Source: Lachnospiraceae bacterium KGMB03038
Lineage (GTDB): Bacteria; Bacillota; Clostridia; Lachnospirales; Lachnospiraceae
Direction of reading: 5' to 3'
Length of the DNA stretch: 64,000 bases
NCBI GenBank assembly: GCA_007361935.1
Contig: CP041667.1
Span: 1,826,501-1,890,500, forward strand
The first letter of the stretch is position 1. The number at the start of each line of letters is the position of its first letter. Below, piece after piece: positions 24,657 to 33,977 of the stretch. The notes under the pieces are model-generated. The model did not search any database, was not told the DNA's origin, and worked only from the letters and a program-made list of their open reading frames with translations. The translations under genes and the position numbers were made by a program.

Positions 24657-26645
24657 TTATTTCTGATTCCGGAACTGCATTGGAGTCATTTGATACGCCT
24701 TTTTGAAAAGTCTGTTAAAATGTTCTACATTTTGGTATCCCACGGTCAGCGCGATGTTTTCTACCGTCATATTACTGCTTTTCAGCAGCGCTCTTGCTTT
24801 TTTCATCCGGATCTTCTTTACAAATTCTCCAAAGGTCATTCCTGATTTCTCTTTGATATATTTAGAAAGATACGGCTTTGAAAGATAAAATTTCTTCGCC
24901 AGGTCATCCAAGGTGATATCGATATAGTTTGCCTGTATATAATTCATGATCTCGATCATCCGAGGGTCCTTGCAGCCGTCCGCTTTTCCAATCTCCTCGA
25001 TCTTATTGACGGCCACAGTCAACGCTTCGATAGAAGCTTTGATGATATCCGCGTCGATCCCTACGCCCCAGAATGTCTTTTCCTTGCAGATGATCCCCAC
25101 ATAAGCCACCGCTTTAGAAGAAGATCCCTTTGTCTGAGAGTGTTCCTCGTAGAAGGTCAGCTCGTAGCTGATATTGAAATACTGTTTTATAGCGTTGCTG
25201 ACCGCATCCAAACGACCATTTCCCATCGCTGTGATGGTATGCGTCTCGCCCCCGTGATTGATAGAGGCCTCTGCCGTGATCCCATCTGCCTGTTTGAAAT
25301 GGCACTCGTCAATATGGAATACCGGTTTGGTATTGATGTAGTTATCAGAGAAGATCTGGTATACCCAGTCTGGCGTTAATTCTTTATGCGCTTTGTCGGA
25401 TACGTCTTTCACAAGGTATCCCACTTCCTCTCTCATCTGCTGCGGCAGATTGATGCCGTGGCTCTGCTTCAGGATATAGTTGACGCCTCCTTTTCCGGAC
25501 TGGCTGTTGATCCGGATCACATCGGAATCGTATTTCCGTCCCACATCCTGCGGGTCGATAGGAAGATATGGAACCGTCCAGGTATTGCAGTCCTTCTCTT
25601 CTCTCCAGTTCATACCCTTGGCAATCGCATCCTGATGTGAACCAGAAAAAGCCGTAAATACCAGGTCGCCCGCATAAGGCTGACGGGCGTCTACATGCAT
25701 CCGTGTCAGCCGCTCATAGGTCTCACGGATCTTCTTCATATTAGAGAAGTCCAGTCCCGGATCTACGCCGTGGGAATACATATTCATTCCCATGGTCACC
25801 ACATCCACATTTCCGGTCCGCTCTCCATTTCCGAATAAGGTTCCCTCGATCCTCTGGGCTCCCGCCAGGATTCCAAGCTCTGCCGTAGCCACACCGCAGC
25901 CTCTGTCATTGTGGGGATGCAGGCAGAGGATCACATTGTCTCTATATTTCAAATGCTTATCCACATACTCCAGCTGGCAGGCGAAGACATGAGGCATCGC
26001 GTTTTCCACTGTCGTTGGAATATTGATGATGGCCTTATTGTCCGCCGTTGGCTTCCAAACATCCAAAACCGCGTTGCATACTTCCACCGCATAGTCTACC
26101 TCTGTTCCCGAGAAACTCTCAGGGCTGTACTGGAACGTAAAGTTGCCGTCCGTCTCAGAGGCCAGCTTCAAAAGAAGTTCTGCCCCATCCACCGCGATCT
26201 GCTTAATTTCTTCCTTGCTCTTGCGGAACACCTGCTCTCTCTGAGCTACTGAGGTAGAATTATAAAGATGTACCACAGCGTGCGGCGCTCCCTTTACCGC
26301 TTCGAAGGTCTTTTTGATGATATGCTCCCTGGCCTGAGTCAATACCTGTACCGTCACATCGTCAGGAATCATATTTTTCTCGATCAAGGTCCGCATAAAT
26401 TTATACTCTGTTTCAGAAGCCGCGGGAAATCCCACTTCAATCTCCTTAAAACCGATATCTACCAGCATCTGAAAATATTCCAGCTTTTCCTCCAGACTCA
26501 TAGGCTCGATCAGCGCCTGATTTCCATCCCGCAGATCTACGCTGCACCAGATCGGCGGATGATCGATATATTCTTTCTTCACCCAGTCATAGGTAACTTC
26601 CGGCGGCATAAAATAGCCTCTTTGATACTTGCTGCAATTTTTCAT
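24657..26645 (-). CDS. leuA: 2-isopropylmalate synthase fused to a C-terminal AraC-type DNA-binding domain
   Basis: 662 residues in one uninterrupted frame. Residues 1-559 are a complete long-type LeuA: catalytic barrel with WCSVDLRDGNQAL, LHPHNDRGCGVATAELG and LFGNGERTGNVDVV, then the C-terminal allosteric domain (KAVAYVGIICKEKTFWGVGI). It condenses acetyl-CoA with 2-oxoisovalerate in leucine synthesis and is normally feedback-inhibited by leucine through that last domain. Residues 560-662 are a full AraC/XylS double HTH: LDDLAKKFYLSKPYLSKYIK, then TVENIALTVGYQNVEHFNRL and FKKAYQMTPMQFR. ATG at 26643-26645 has AAGGAG 10 bases upstream; the frame is open slightly further with a GTG. The stop lies one base from an insertion sequence. 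A leucine-sensing regulator role is inference. Confidence 0.95.
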   Translation of the reverse strand: MKNCSKYQRGYFMPPEVTYDWVKKEYIDHPPIWCSVDLRDGNQALIEPMSLEEKLEYFQMLVDIGFKEIEVGFPAASETEYKFMRTLIEKNMIPDDVTVQVLTQAREHIIKKTFEAVKGAPHAVVHLYNSTSVAQREQVFRKSKEEIKQIAVDGAELLLKLASETDGNFTFQYSPESFSGTEVDYAVEVCNAVLDVWKPTADNKAIINIPTTVENAMPHVFACQLEYVDKHLKYRDNVILCLHPHNDRGCGVATAELGILAGAQRIEGTLFGNGERTGNVDVVTMGMNMYSHGVDPGLDFSNMKKIRETYERLTRMHVDARQPYAGDLVFTAFSGSHQDAIAKGMNWREEKDCNTWTVPYLPIDPQDVGRKYDSDVIRINSQSGKGGVNYILKQSHGINLPQQMREEVGYLVKDVSDKAHKELTPDWVYQIFSDNYINTKPVFHIDECHFKQADGITAEASINHGGETHTITAMGNGRLDAVSNAIKQYFNISYELTFYEEHSQTKGSSSKAVAYVGIICKEKTFWGVGIDADIIKASIEALTVAVNKIEEIGKADGCKDPRMIEIMNYIQANYIDITLDDLAKKFYLSKPYLSKYIKEKSGMTFGEFVKKIRMKKARALLKSSNMTVENIALTVGYQNVEHFNRLFKKAYQMTPMQFRNQK

Positions 26646-26726
26646 TACCAAAAACACTCCTTAATAATAATCATCAATTTTATTGTCGTTTTTTACACTC
26701 CCTTATCCTATCACAGGAATATCAAA

Positions 26727-26757
26727 AAGGAAAGTGACAATTTTAATCACTTTCCTT
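26727..26757 (-). terminator. Terminator behind the sodium/solute symporter gene
   Basis: Perfect 11-bp arms AAGGAAAGTGA and TCACTTTCCTT around a 9-base loop. On the minus strand the second arm ends in TTTTT. It lies 12 bases after the symporter stop and upstream of leuA. Confidence 0.85.
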
Positions 26758-26768
26758 GATTATTTTTA

Positions 26769-28298
26769 TTATTTCGTTTCTAGAGATCGTTTCTTAGTAA
26801 TCGTCACCTTTTCTTCATAGCAGCTAAACAGCTCTTCCATCCGTTGGGCATCCGGCTTCGGCGTCAGTACGCTCACCGCCGGAACAACGATAAGCCCTGC
26901 CAGCATAGCGGCCGCTCCCGCATTAATAGAGGATTCGATATAATGCAGAAACATGTTGGATACGGTGATCCCAACGCCGATAATAAAGCTAGCCCAAACA
27001 GCTGCCTTTGTCACTCGTTTCCAATACAGTCCGTACAGAAACGGAGCCAGAAAAGCGCCCGCGAGAGCGCCCCAGGAAATTCCCATCAACTGAGCGATAA
27101 AAGTGGGAGGGTTGACTGCCAGTACTACAGAGACCGCAATAAAGAATACGATCAGCATCTGCATGGCACGGACGAGTTTCTTGTCATCCGCGTGTTTTAG
27201 CAGATTCCCTTTCAAGAAATCCAAGGTTAACGTGGAGCTGGAAGTCAGCACTAGGGAGGCAAGGGTGGACATGGACGCGGACAATACCAGCACCACCACG
27301 ATTCCGATCAGCACGTCCGATAAGCCGGACAGCATATAGGGAATGATACTGTCAAACACCACATTTCCCGCTTCATCATAAACCGCGGGACTGTCAAACA
27401 GTCTTCCAAATCCTCCAAGGAAATAGCAGCCGCCTGAAATGATCACCGCAAATATAGTAGAGATCACCGTCCCCGTATTGATTGATTTTTCATCCTTGAT
27501 AGCATAAAATTTCCCGATCATCTGAGGCAGACCCCAGGTTCCAAGAGAGGTTAGAATCACCACCCCAAGCAGATTCAGCGGATCCGGCCCAAAGAAGGAA
27601 GTAAACGCTCCCGGCTGTCCCAAGGTGACTTCCACATCACTGGGAATCTCCGCCATCTTCCGGACAGCTTCCATAAATCCTCCCTGCCCGCTCAAGACAG
27701 CGGCGATCACAGCTATGATCCCGCCCAGCATGATGATCCCTTGGATGAAATCATTGATGGCCGTGGCCATATATCCTCCCAAGATCACGTAGATTCCAGT
27801 GAATACTGCCATGGCGATCACACACCAAGTATATGGCACGTGAAAGGCCATCTCAAAAAGCCGGGACAGGCCATTATAAATCGATGCCGTATATGGAACC
27901 AAAAACACAAATACGATCGCGGAAGCTGCCAGCTTTAAAGCCTTGCTTTCATACCGCTCACCAAAGAAATCCGGCATAGTCTTTGACTTCAAATGCTGGG
28001 TCATGACCTTAGTCCGCCTTCCCAATACCACCCAGGCAAGCAAACTGCCGATGACCGCGTTCCCCAGGCCGATCCATGTGGAAGCCAGTCCATATTTCCA
28101 TCCAAACTGCCCCGCATATCCCACGAACACCACAGCCGAAAAGTAAGAAGTCCCATAGGCGAAGGCTGTCAGCCATGGCCCAACCGAGCGTCCTCCCAGC
28201 ACAAATCCATCCACACTGTTCGTGTGTTTCCTGGCATAGACCCCGACCGCCACCATCACAGCAAAAAATAAAATCAGCATTGTCAGTTTAATACCCAT
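26769..28298 (-). CDS. Sodium:solute symporter (SSS) family protein
   Basis: 509 residues with about 13 hydrophobic segments. It opens MGIKLTMLILFFAVMVAVGV and carries family segments GGRSVGPWLTAFAYGTSYFS and IVLGGYMATAINDFIQG-like sequence, related to PutP/PanF symporters, which import proline, pantothenate or similar solutes with Na+. The substrate cannot be named from sequence. ATG at 28296-28298 follows GGAGAGAAAA; an earlier in-frame start at 28319 has no better signal. It appears to be a single-gene unit, ended by the hairpin at 26727-26757. Confidence 0.88.
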   Translation of the reverse strand: MGIKLTMLILFFAVMVAVGVYARKHTNSVDGFVLGGRSVGPWLTAFAYGTSYFSAVVFVGYAGQFGWKYGLASTWIGLGNAVIGSLLAWVVLGRRTKVMTQHLKSKTMPDFFGERYESKALKLAASAIVFVFLVPYTASIYNGLSRLFEMAFHVPYTWCVIAMAVFTGIYVILGGYMATAINDFIQGIIMLGGIIAVIAAVLSGQGGFMEAVRKMAEIPSDVEVTLGQPGAFTSFFGPDPLNLLGVVILTSLGTWGLPQMIGKFYAIKDEKSINTGTVISTIFAVIISGGCYFLGGFGRLFDSPAVYDEAGNVVFDSIIPYMLSGLSDVLIGIVVVLVLSASMSTLASLVLTSSSTLTLDFLKGNLLKHADDKKLVRAMQMLIVFFIAVSVVLAVNPPTFIAQLMGISWGALAGAFLAPFLYGLYWKRVTKAAVWASFIIGVGITVSNMFLHYIESSINAGAAAMLAGLIVVPAVSVLTPKPDAQRMEELFSCYEEKVTITKKRSLETK

Positions 28299-28402
28299 TT
28301 TTCTCTCCTCATTCCTCAAGATGTTTGTTACTTTAAACCGTTGCGCTTTAAAGTATTAAAGTTTTGACAAAAAATAAAATAGCATATTTCAGGGACTTTG
28401 TC

Positions 28403-28444
28403 AATTAGGGCCGGGGGATTTTTAAAAATCCCCCGGCCCTAATT
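28403..28444. repeat. 42-bp perfect palindrome B, probable bidirectional terminator
   Basis: AATTAGGGCCGGGGGA, TTTTTAAAAA, then TCCCCCGGCCCTAATT. It has the same architecture as palindrome A, with two stem positions changed together with their partners. It begins 12 bases after the mgsA stop. Outer arms CAGGG (28390-28394) and CCCTG (28452-28456) extend the dyad. Confidence 0.9.
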
Positions 28445-28456
28445 AAAAATGCCCTG

Positions 28457-28936
28457 TCACTTTTTCATCTTTTCTACCCGGTCGCGAATCGTTTTATCAA
28501 AGTTTTCTACTTTTCTCTGGTAAGGCTCTTCCATGTATTTTGACTGCAGCATGAAGTCCGCCGTTGCCAGGTTGTTTGCGATGGGAATATCATAGACTAC
28601 GGCGATCCTAAGAAGCGCTTTTACGTCCGGGTCATGGGGCTGGGCTTCTAATGGATCCCACAAAAAGATCATAAAGTCAATCTGGCCTTCTACAATCTTG
28701 GCGCCGATCTGCTGGTCGCCCCCTAAGGGGCCGCTGCTGTACCCTTTCACAGGAAGTCTGGTTTTCTCAGCGATCAGCCGGGCTGTGGTCCCGGTTCCGC
28801 ACAGGAAGTGGCCTTTCAGGATTTCTTTGTTCTTATCGCACCACTCTACCAGTTCCTTCTTCTTTCCATCATGGGCAACCAAAGCGATATGCTTTGTTTT
28901 TCCGATTTCAAAGGTTACATAATTATCTTCCAGCAT
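28457..28936 (-). CDS. mgsA: Methylglyoxal synthase
   Basis: 159 residues. It converts dihydroxyacetone phosphate to methylglyoxal and phosphate. Motifs ALVAHDGKKKELVEW, CGTGTTARLI, SGPLGGDQQIGA (with the catalytic aspartate) and FLWDPLEAQPHDPDVKAL are all present. AAGGAGG lies 6-7 bases upstream. It follows the beta-helix protein gene by 40 bases and ends next to palindrome B. Confidence 0.96.
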   Translation of the reverse strand: MLEDNYVTFEIGKTKHIALVAHDGKKKELVEWCDKNKEILKGHFLCGTGTTARLIAEKTRLPVKGYSSGPLGGDQQIGAKIVEGQIDFMIFLWDPLEAQPHDPDVKALLRIAVVYDIPIANNLATADFMLQSKYMEEPYQRKVENFDKTIRDRVEKMKK

Positions 28937-28976
28937 CTGCTTCCCTCCTTACTCAATCTTTCTTCTCTCTGTTTTC

Positions 28977-29642
28977 CTACTGCTTTTCTACAACTTCTCC
29001 CTGCTTTTTGTAAATGCTTCCCGCCGGCACATAGCCTCTTACACTGGAAAGGGGATAGATATTGCTGTGTTTTCCCACAACGCTTCCCGGATTCAAAACA
29101 GTACCGCAGCCTACCTCCACTTCGTCTCCCAGCATTGCCCCGAATTTTTTCATTCCTGTCTCGATATTTTCTTCCGGCGTCTTGACCACTACCAGCTTTT
29201 TGTCTGATTTGACATTGGAAGTGATAGAGCCTGCTCCCATATGAGCTTTGTATCCCAGGATCGAATCTCCCACATAATTGTAATGCGGAACCTGTACTTT
29301 GTTGAACAGGATCACGTTTTTCAACTCTGTGGAATTTCCGACTACGGCTCCCTCGCCTACAATAGCGTTTCCGCGGATAAACGCGCAGTGGCGCACTTCC
29401 GCTTCCTTCCCGATAATGGCCGGTCCGTGGATATAAGCGGTCTCAAATACCTTCGCGGATTTCGCGATCCATACGTCCTCTCCCACTTTGTCATATTCAT
29501 CGGCAGGAAGAGTCTCCCCTAATTCTTTAATAAAACCGCTGATCTTCGGAAGCACTTCCCAAGGGTAGGTCACTCCCTGGAAAATATCTTTGGCGATGGT
29601 CTCTTCCAACGTGTACAACTGTGCAACTGTCAATTCTTTCAT
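28977..29642 (-). CDS. Left-handed beta-helix (hexapeptide repeat) protein, GlmU C-terminal-like
   Basis: 221 residues. Repeated hexapeptide-type units (AKVFETAYIHGPAIIGKEAE, FIRGNAIVGEGAVVGN) indicate a left-handed parallel beta helix like the acyltransferase half of GlmU. Close relatives are often annotated UDP-N-acetylglucosamine pyrophosphorylase, but the uridylyltransferase Rossmann domain is absent, so nucleotide transfer is unlikely. An N-terminal alpha-helical stretch of ~45 residues precedes the helix. It starts 2 bases after topB, with AGGAGA overlapping the end of that gene. Specific substrate unknown. Confidence 0.8.
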   Translation of the reverse strand: MKELTVAQLYTLEETIAKDIFQGVTYPWEVLPKISGFIKELGETLPADEYDKVGEDVWIAKSAKVFETAYIHGPAIIGKEAEVRHCAFIRGNAIVGEGAVVGNSTELKNVILFNKVQVPHYNYVGDSILGYKAHMGAGSITSNVKSDKKLVVVKTPEENIETGMKKFGAMLGDEVEVGCGTVLNPGSVVGKHSNIYPLSSVRGYVPAGSIYKKQGEVVEKQ

Positions 29643-29644
29643 GT

Positions 29645-31696
29645 TTACATCTCTCCTGACTTTTTAGATTTTATATTTTTGGGCATTGCCGCCTTTTTCC
29701 TGTAAAATGGAGCCACTCGGTCATAACAGGCCCGAAGCTGCCCTTGATTGTTAAGTTCTTTCACGCCCTGTGTCCTGCTTGTGATAAACCGGTCCAGTTT
29801 CTCCATATATTCATCCGGAGTGATCTCTCCCTCCGCCACATAGGTCAGTCCTTTCTCCCAGCTCGCGGTCAATTCCGGATTCAACAGTGAACGTATGGAA
29901 TGATCTACCACGTCATAGATCATTTCTCCCGTCATGGTGGGTGTCACGATCTGCGTCTTCTTATTCAGCGCCAGATACTTATTATTGAACAGTTTCTTCA
30001 AGATTTCTCCTCTGGTAGCGCTGGTTCCTATACCGCTGCCTTTGATCTGGGAACGGAGCTCCTCATCCTCAATAAGCTGTCCCGCGTTTTCCATAGCCAG
30101 GATCAGCGATCCGGAATTATAGCGCTTAGGAGGAGACGTTTTCCCTTCTTTTATGTCAAAAGACCGGATCTTAAGGATCATCCCTTTTCTCAGCCCTTTA
30201 ATCTTCTCAAAGAAATGGATATCCGTATCCGTATCCTTCTCCGCTTCCTTTCCTTCCTCCGCGGCATCCTTCTTCTGTCCCGGCACACCGGCCACTTCCA
30301 GATAGCCTTCCTCTGCCAGCACTTTGAAATTGGAGAAAAATTTCTCTTCTTTTCTCTGTGTCACGATAGCCACTTTCTGGTATACCGCAGGCGGATAGAA
30401 GATGCTCAGGAACCGGCGGACGATCAGATCGTAGACTTTCCGGGAAATATCCGGAAGCTTCTGAAGGCCGGCGATTCCCTGTCCTGTAGGGATGATCGCG
30501 TAGTGATCTGTGATCTGGCTGTCGTTGACATACCGGGTCTTCTCGATTCCTTTGTGGCTTCCCATAGAAGCAATCTTATTCAGAAATGGGACCGCCGCCG
30601 GATACTGCATAAGTCCATTGAGATTCTTATGGATCTCTTTGGCTACCGCTGAGGAAAGCACTCTTGCATCCGTTCTTGGGTAAGTAGCTAATTTTCTTTC
30701 GTATAATTCCTGAACGATGCGCAGCGTCTCATCCGGGCTGATCTTAAACCGTTTTGAACATTCATTCTGCAGCTCCGCCAGGTTAAATAGGAGCGGCGGA
30801 TTCTTCTTCTCCTTCTTCTTTTCCACAGAAAGCACCTGACATTCCAGCGGTTCCGGAGATTTCAGCCACTCGATCAGCTCCCTCGCTTTGTCTTCCTTCA
30901 GGAACCCGTTCTCCTTATACAGATCTTTCGACCCAAACCACCGGGAGCCTTCTGCGGCTCTCCACTCTCCCTCAAAAGAGCTTCCTTCCTCTCCAATAGA
31001 GGCGATCACACGGTAGAAAGGTGTCTCTTTAAATTCCCGGATCTCCCGCTCTCTGCGGACCACCATTCCAAGTACGCAGGTCATAACCCGTCCCACCGAG
31101 ATCACCGCGTATCTGGTATGCAGGTAATTGGATATGCTATTTCCATATTTTAATGTAAGGAGTCGGGAAAAATTAATCCCCATCAGATAATCTTCTTTGG
31201 CTCTCAGATAAGCAGATTCGGAAAGATTATCATATTCTCTTAAATCCTTTGCCTCCCGGATCCCCCGCAGGATCTCTTCCTCCGTCTGAGAGTCGATCCA
31301 GACTCGTCTTCTTTCCTTTCCGCGGACTCCTGCCTGCTGTTCCACAAGGCGATAGATATACTCTCCCTCCCGTCCCGAATCGGTACATACATAGATGGTA
31401 TCCACGTCCTTCCGGTTCAGGAGAGACGCCACAATCTGATACTGCTTTTTGACAGCGGGAATGACCTCATACCGGAATTCTTCCGGGATAAAAGGCAGAG
31501 TCTCCAAGCTCCAGCGCTTCAGAGAAGGATCATAGGCCTCTGGATAACTCATGGTCACCAGGTGCCCGACGCACCAGGTGACCACTGCTTCTTCTCCTTC
31601 CAGATACCCATCCTGCCTCCTCGTCTTCAATTTTAACGCCTTGGCAAATTCCTGTGCCACACTGGGTTTCTCCGCAATATAGAGTGACTTCCCCAT
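29645..31696 (-). CDS. topB: DNA topoisomerase III
   Basis: 683 residues, type IA topoisomerase. The Toprim domain opens with SLYIAEKPSVAQEFAKALKL and has CTDSGREGEYIYR. The active-site tyrosine is in LATYPRTDARVLSS near residue 335. It relaxes and decatenates DNA by single-strand passage. The C-terminal part ends in a basic tail (KNIKSKKSGEM) without zinc fingers. Start choice is not certain: ATG 31694-31696 matches the family but its AAGGAG is 13 bases away. It follows ppk1 by 21 bases. Confidence 0.94.
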   Translation of the reverse strand: MGKSLYIAEKPSVAQEFAKALKLKTRRQDGYLEGEEAVVTWCVGHLVTMSYPEAYDPSLKRWSLETLPFIPEEFRYEVIPAVKKQYQIVASLLNRKDVDTIYVCTDSGREGEYIYRLVEQQAGVRGKERRRVWIDSQTEEEILRGIREAKDLREYDNLSESAYLRAKEDYLMGINFSRLLTLKYGNSISNYLHTRYAVISVGRVMTCVLGMVVRREREIREFKETPFYRVIASIGEEGSSFEGEWRAAEGSRWFGSKDLYKENGFLKEDKARELIEWLKSPEPLECQVLSVEKKKEKKNPPLLFNLAELQNECSKRFKISPDETLRIVQELYERKLATYPRTDARVLSSAVAKEIHKNLNGLMQYPAAVPFLNKIASMGSHKGIEKTRYVNDSQITDHYAIIPTGQGIAGLQKLPDISRKVYDLIVRRFLSIFYPPAVYQKVAIVTQRKEEKFFSNFKVLAEEGYLEVAGVPGQKKDAAEEGKEAEKDTDTDIHFFEKIKGLRKGMILKIRSFDIKEGKTSPPKRYNSGSLILAMENAGQLIEDEELRSQIKGSGIGTSATRGEILKKLFNNKYLALNKKTQIVTPTMTGEMIYDVVDHSIRSLLNPELTASWEKGLTYVAEGEITPDEYMEKLDRFITSRTQGVKELNNQGQLRACYDRVAPFYRKKAAMPKNIKSKKSGEM

Positions 31697-31717
31697 AAAA
31701 TCATTCAAACTCCTTCT

Positions 31718-33829
31718 CTATTTCTTCGAGAAGAGACCTTTCACCTTATCCATTAGAGTCTTCTTCTCTTCTACAGGCCGCTCTTTCGCTCTCTGCAGAG
31801 CTTCCTCCATAAATACCGCCTGTGAATCCACGAAAGGCTCTTTCTGTTCTCTCTTACGGTAAGTCCCATCGCTTTGCAGTACTCTGGCCTTAATATTGTC
31901 ACTGAGCATAACCTTAAGATAATGATTGATCTGCCGCTTAATATCCGGATCCAGGATCGGACAGGCCACTTCCACCCGCTTCTCCGTATTCCGGGTCATC
32001 ATATCAGCGGAACCGATATAGATCTTCTGCTCATCTCCCGCGCCAAAGCTAAAGATCCTGGGATGTTCCAGATATCTTCCCACCACGCTCATAACACGCA
32101 GATTGTCTGTGTATCCCGGAATCCCCGGAAGGATACAGCAGATCCCGCGCACAATGATGTCGATTCTGACGCCGGCCCGTGACGCTTCGGATACCTTCTC
32201 GATAAAGTCTACGTCTGTCAGCGAATTCATCTTCATAATGATCCGGCCCGAAGAACCTTTCCTTATTTCCTCATCCATCAGCTGGAGCACCTTCTGCTTC
32301 AGACTGGTAGGAGCGACGATCAGATGCTGATATACGCCGTCCAGATTTCCAATAGACATATTTTTAAAGAATTCGGAAGCATCCTTGCCGATTTCCGGAT
32401 TGCCTGTCATAAGCGACAGATCTGTATACATTGCCGCCGTTTTCTCATTATAGTTTCCTGTTCCGATCTGGGTGATGTACTGGATCTCATTCCTGTTCCG
32501 GTAGGTGATAAGACATACTTTGGAGTGCACCTTATACCCCTCAAAGCCGTAGATCACCCGGCAGCCAGCCTCCTCCAGCCGTTCTGACCAGTCGATATTA
32601 TTCTGCTCATCAAACCGCGCCCGCAGCTCGATCAGTACCGTTACTTCCTTTCCATTCTCCGCCGCCGCGCACAGATACTCTACCAGACGGGCCTTTTTCG
32701 CCAGACGGTAGATGGTGATCTTGATCGTCATGACAGAGGGATCCGCGGCCGCCTCTTTGATCAAACGAAGAAATGGATTCATACTCTCATAAGGATAGAA
32801 CAAAAGAAGATCCTTGCGCTTGATCTGCCGCATCATAGGGATACTCTCCTGCACGCGGGCTGAATTTTGCGGTGAGAAAGGCGGATAAGTCAAAGACCGT
32901 TTCATAGGTTCCGGCAGATTGCCGCTAATCGCAAACATATAGGCCAGTTTCATAGGCATTTTCGTCCGAAAGATCTGGTTTGGTTTGATCTTGAATTTTT
33001 CGCAGAAATAACTCTCTGCTTCCGGGCTTAATTTTTCAGCTACCTCCAGACGCACTACCGCCATCCGGCGCCTTTTATGCAGCGTCTTTTTCATCAGCTT
33101 CCGGAAATCTTCCTCCACTTCCAAAGCCTCGTCATCCGGCGCCACATCCGCGTTTCGGGTGACACAGATATAATTCGGATCAGACACTTCATACTGAGGG
33201 AATACCAGAGAAAGGTATTCCATGATTACTTTTTCCATCCTGATATAACGGATGTCATGCCCCGGAAGATACAGAATGTCCGATACAAACTGCGGCACCG
33301 GTACGATTCCGATCATATCTTTCTCCTTCATCTTCAGTGTGGCTGTCACATAGATCTCTTTATTCAGAAGATGGGGGAAGGGGTGGTTCGCGTCCACAAT
33401 CTGGGGTGACAGGATCGGAAGGATCTGGTCTTTAAAATATTTCTTTACATATTTCTTTTCATTTTGTTCCAATTCCTTAAAATCCAGACCGCATACCCCA
33501 TATGGATGGAGCTGCCGTTTAATATCCGCATACGTTTTATCCCGCTCTTTATAGAGCGGGGCTACGGCCTCTAAGATCTTCTCGATCTGCTCCCCCGGCG
33601 TCATCCCGGAACGGCTGTCTCTGGCTCCCGCATCCGTATGGGCCATGTCAAACAAGCTTCCCACGCGGATCATAAAAAACTCATCTAAGTTACTGGTAAA
33701 GATCGCTACAAATTTCATCCGTTCCAGAAGCGGCACCGTAATATCCCTTGCCTCTTCCAGCACTCTCTGGTTAAATTTCAGCCATGATAATTCTCTGTTC
33801 TGAGTATAATTCAAAATCTCTTTTTCCAT
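31718..33829 (-). CDS. ppk1: Polyphosphate kinase 1
   Basis: 703 residues. It polymerises the gamma-phosphate of ATP into polyphosphate. The N-terminal domain has RELSWLKFNQRVLEEA and FTSNLDEFFMIRVG; the autophosphorylated histidine lies in YKVHSKVCLITYRNR; the second HKD-like region includes IYIGSADMMTRN. ATG 33827-33829 is chosen because it opens MEKEILNYTQNRELSW and has GAGAGG about 9 bases before it. It is followed by topB, the beta-helix gene and mgsA with short gaps, suggesting a common transcript. Confidence 0.96.
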   Translation of the reverse strand: MEKEILNYTQNRELSWLKFNQRVLEEARDITVPLLERMKFVAIFTSNLDEFFMIRVGSLFDMAHTDAGARDSRSGMTPGEQIEKILEAVAPLYKERDKTYADIKRQLHPYGVCGLDFKELEQNEKKYVKKYFKDQILPILSPQIVDANHPFPHLLNKEIYVTATLKMKEKDMIGIVPVPQFVSDILYLPGHDIRYIRMEKVIMEYLSLVFPQYEVSDPNYICVTRNADVAPDDEALEVEEDFRKLMKKTLHKRRRMAVVRLEVAEKLSPEAESYFCEKFKIKPNQIFRTKMPMKLAYMFAISGNLPEPMKRSLTYPPFSPQNSARVQESIPMMRQIKRKDLLLFYPYESMNPFLRLIKEAAADPSVMTIKITIYRLAKKARLVEYLCAAAENGKEVTVLIELRARFDEQNNIDWSERLEEAGCRVIYGFEGYKVHSKVCLITYRNRNEIQYITQIGTGNYNEKTAAMYTDLSLMTGNPEIGKDASEFFKNMSIGNLDGVYQHLIVAPTSLKQKVLQLMDEEIRKGSSGRIIMKMNSLTDVDFIEKVSEASRAGVRIDIIVRGICCILPGIPGYTDNLRVMSVVGRYLEHPRIFSFGAGDEQKIYIGSADMMTRNTEKRVEVACPILDPDIKRQINHYLKVMLSDNIKARVLQSDGTYRKREQKEPFVDSQAVFMEEALQRAKERPVEEKKTLMDKVKGLFSKK

Positions 33830-33977
33830 CTGTACTGACCTCTCTTTTCTTCCAGATCCTGAAAAATTACAGAATCCGCCATTTTTATAATCATGCTCCA
33901 GCATACCATTCCGATAGGCTTCTTTCTATCCCGGCTGGTTTAACAGCAGGTTAATTCTAGGTAAAAGAGATTTCCGT

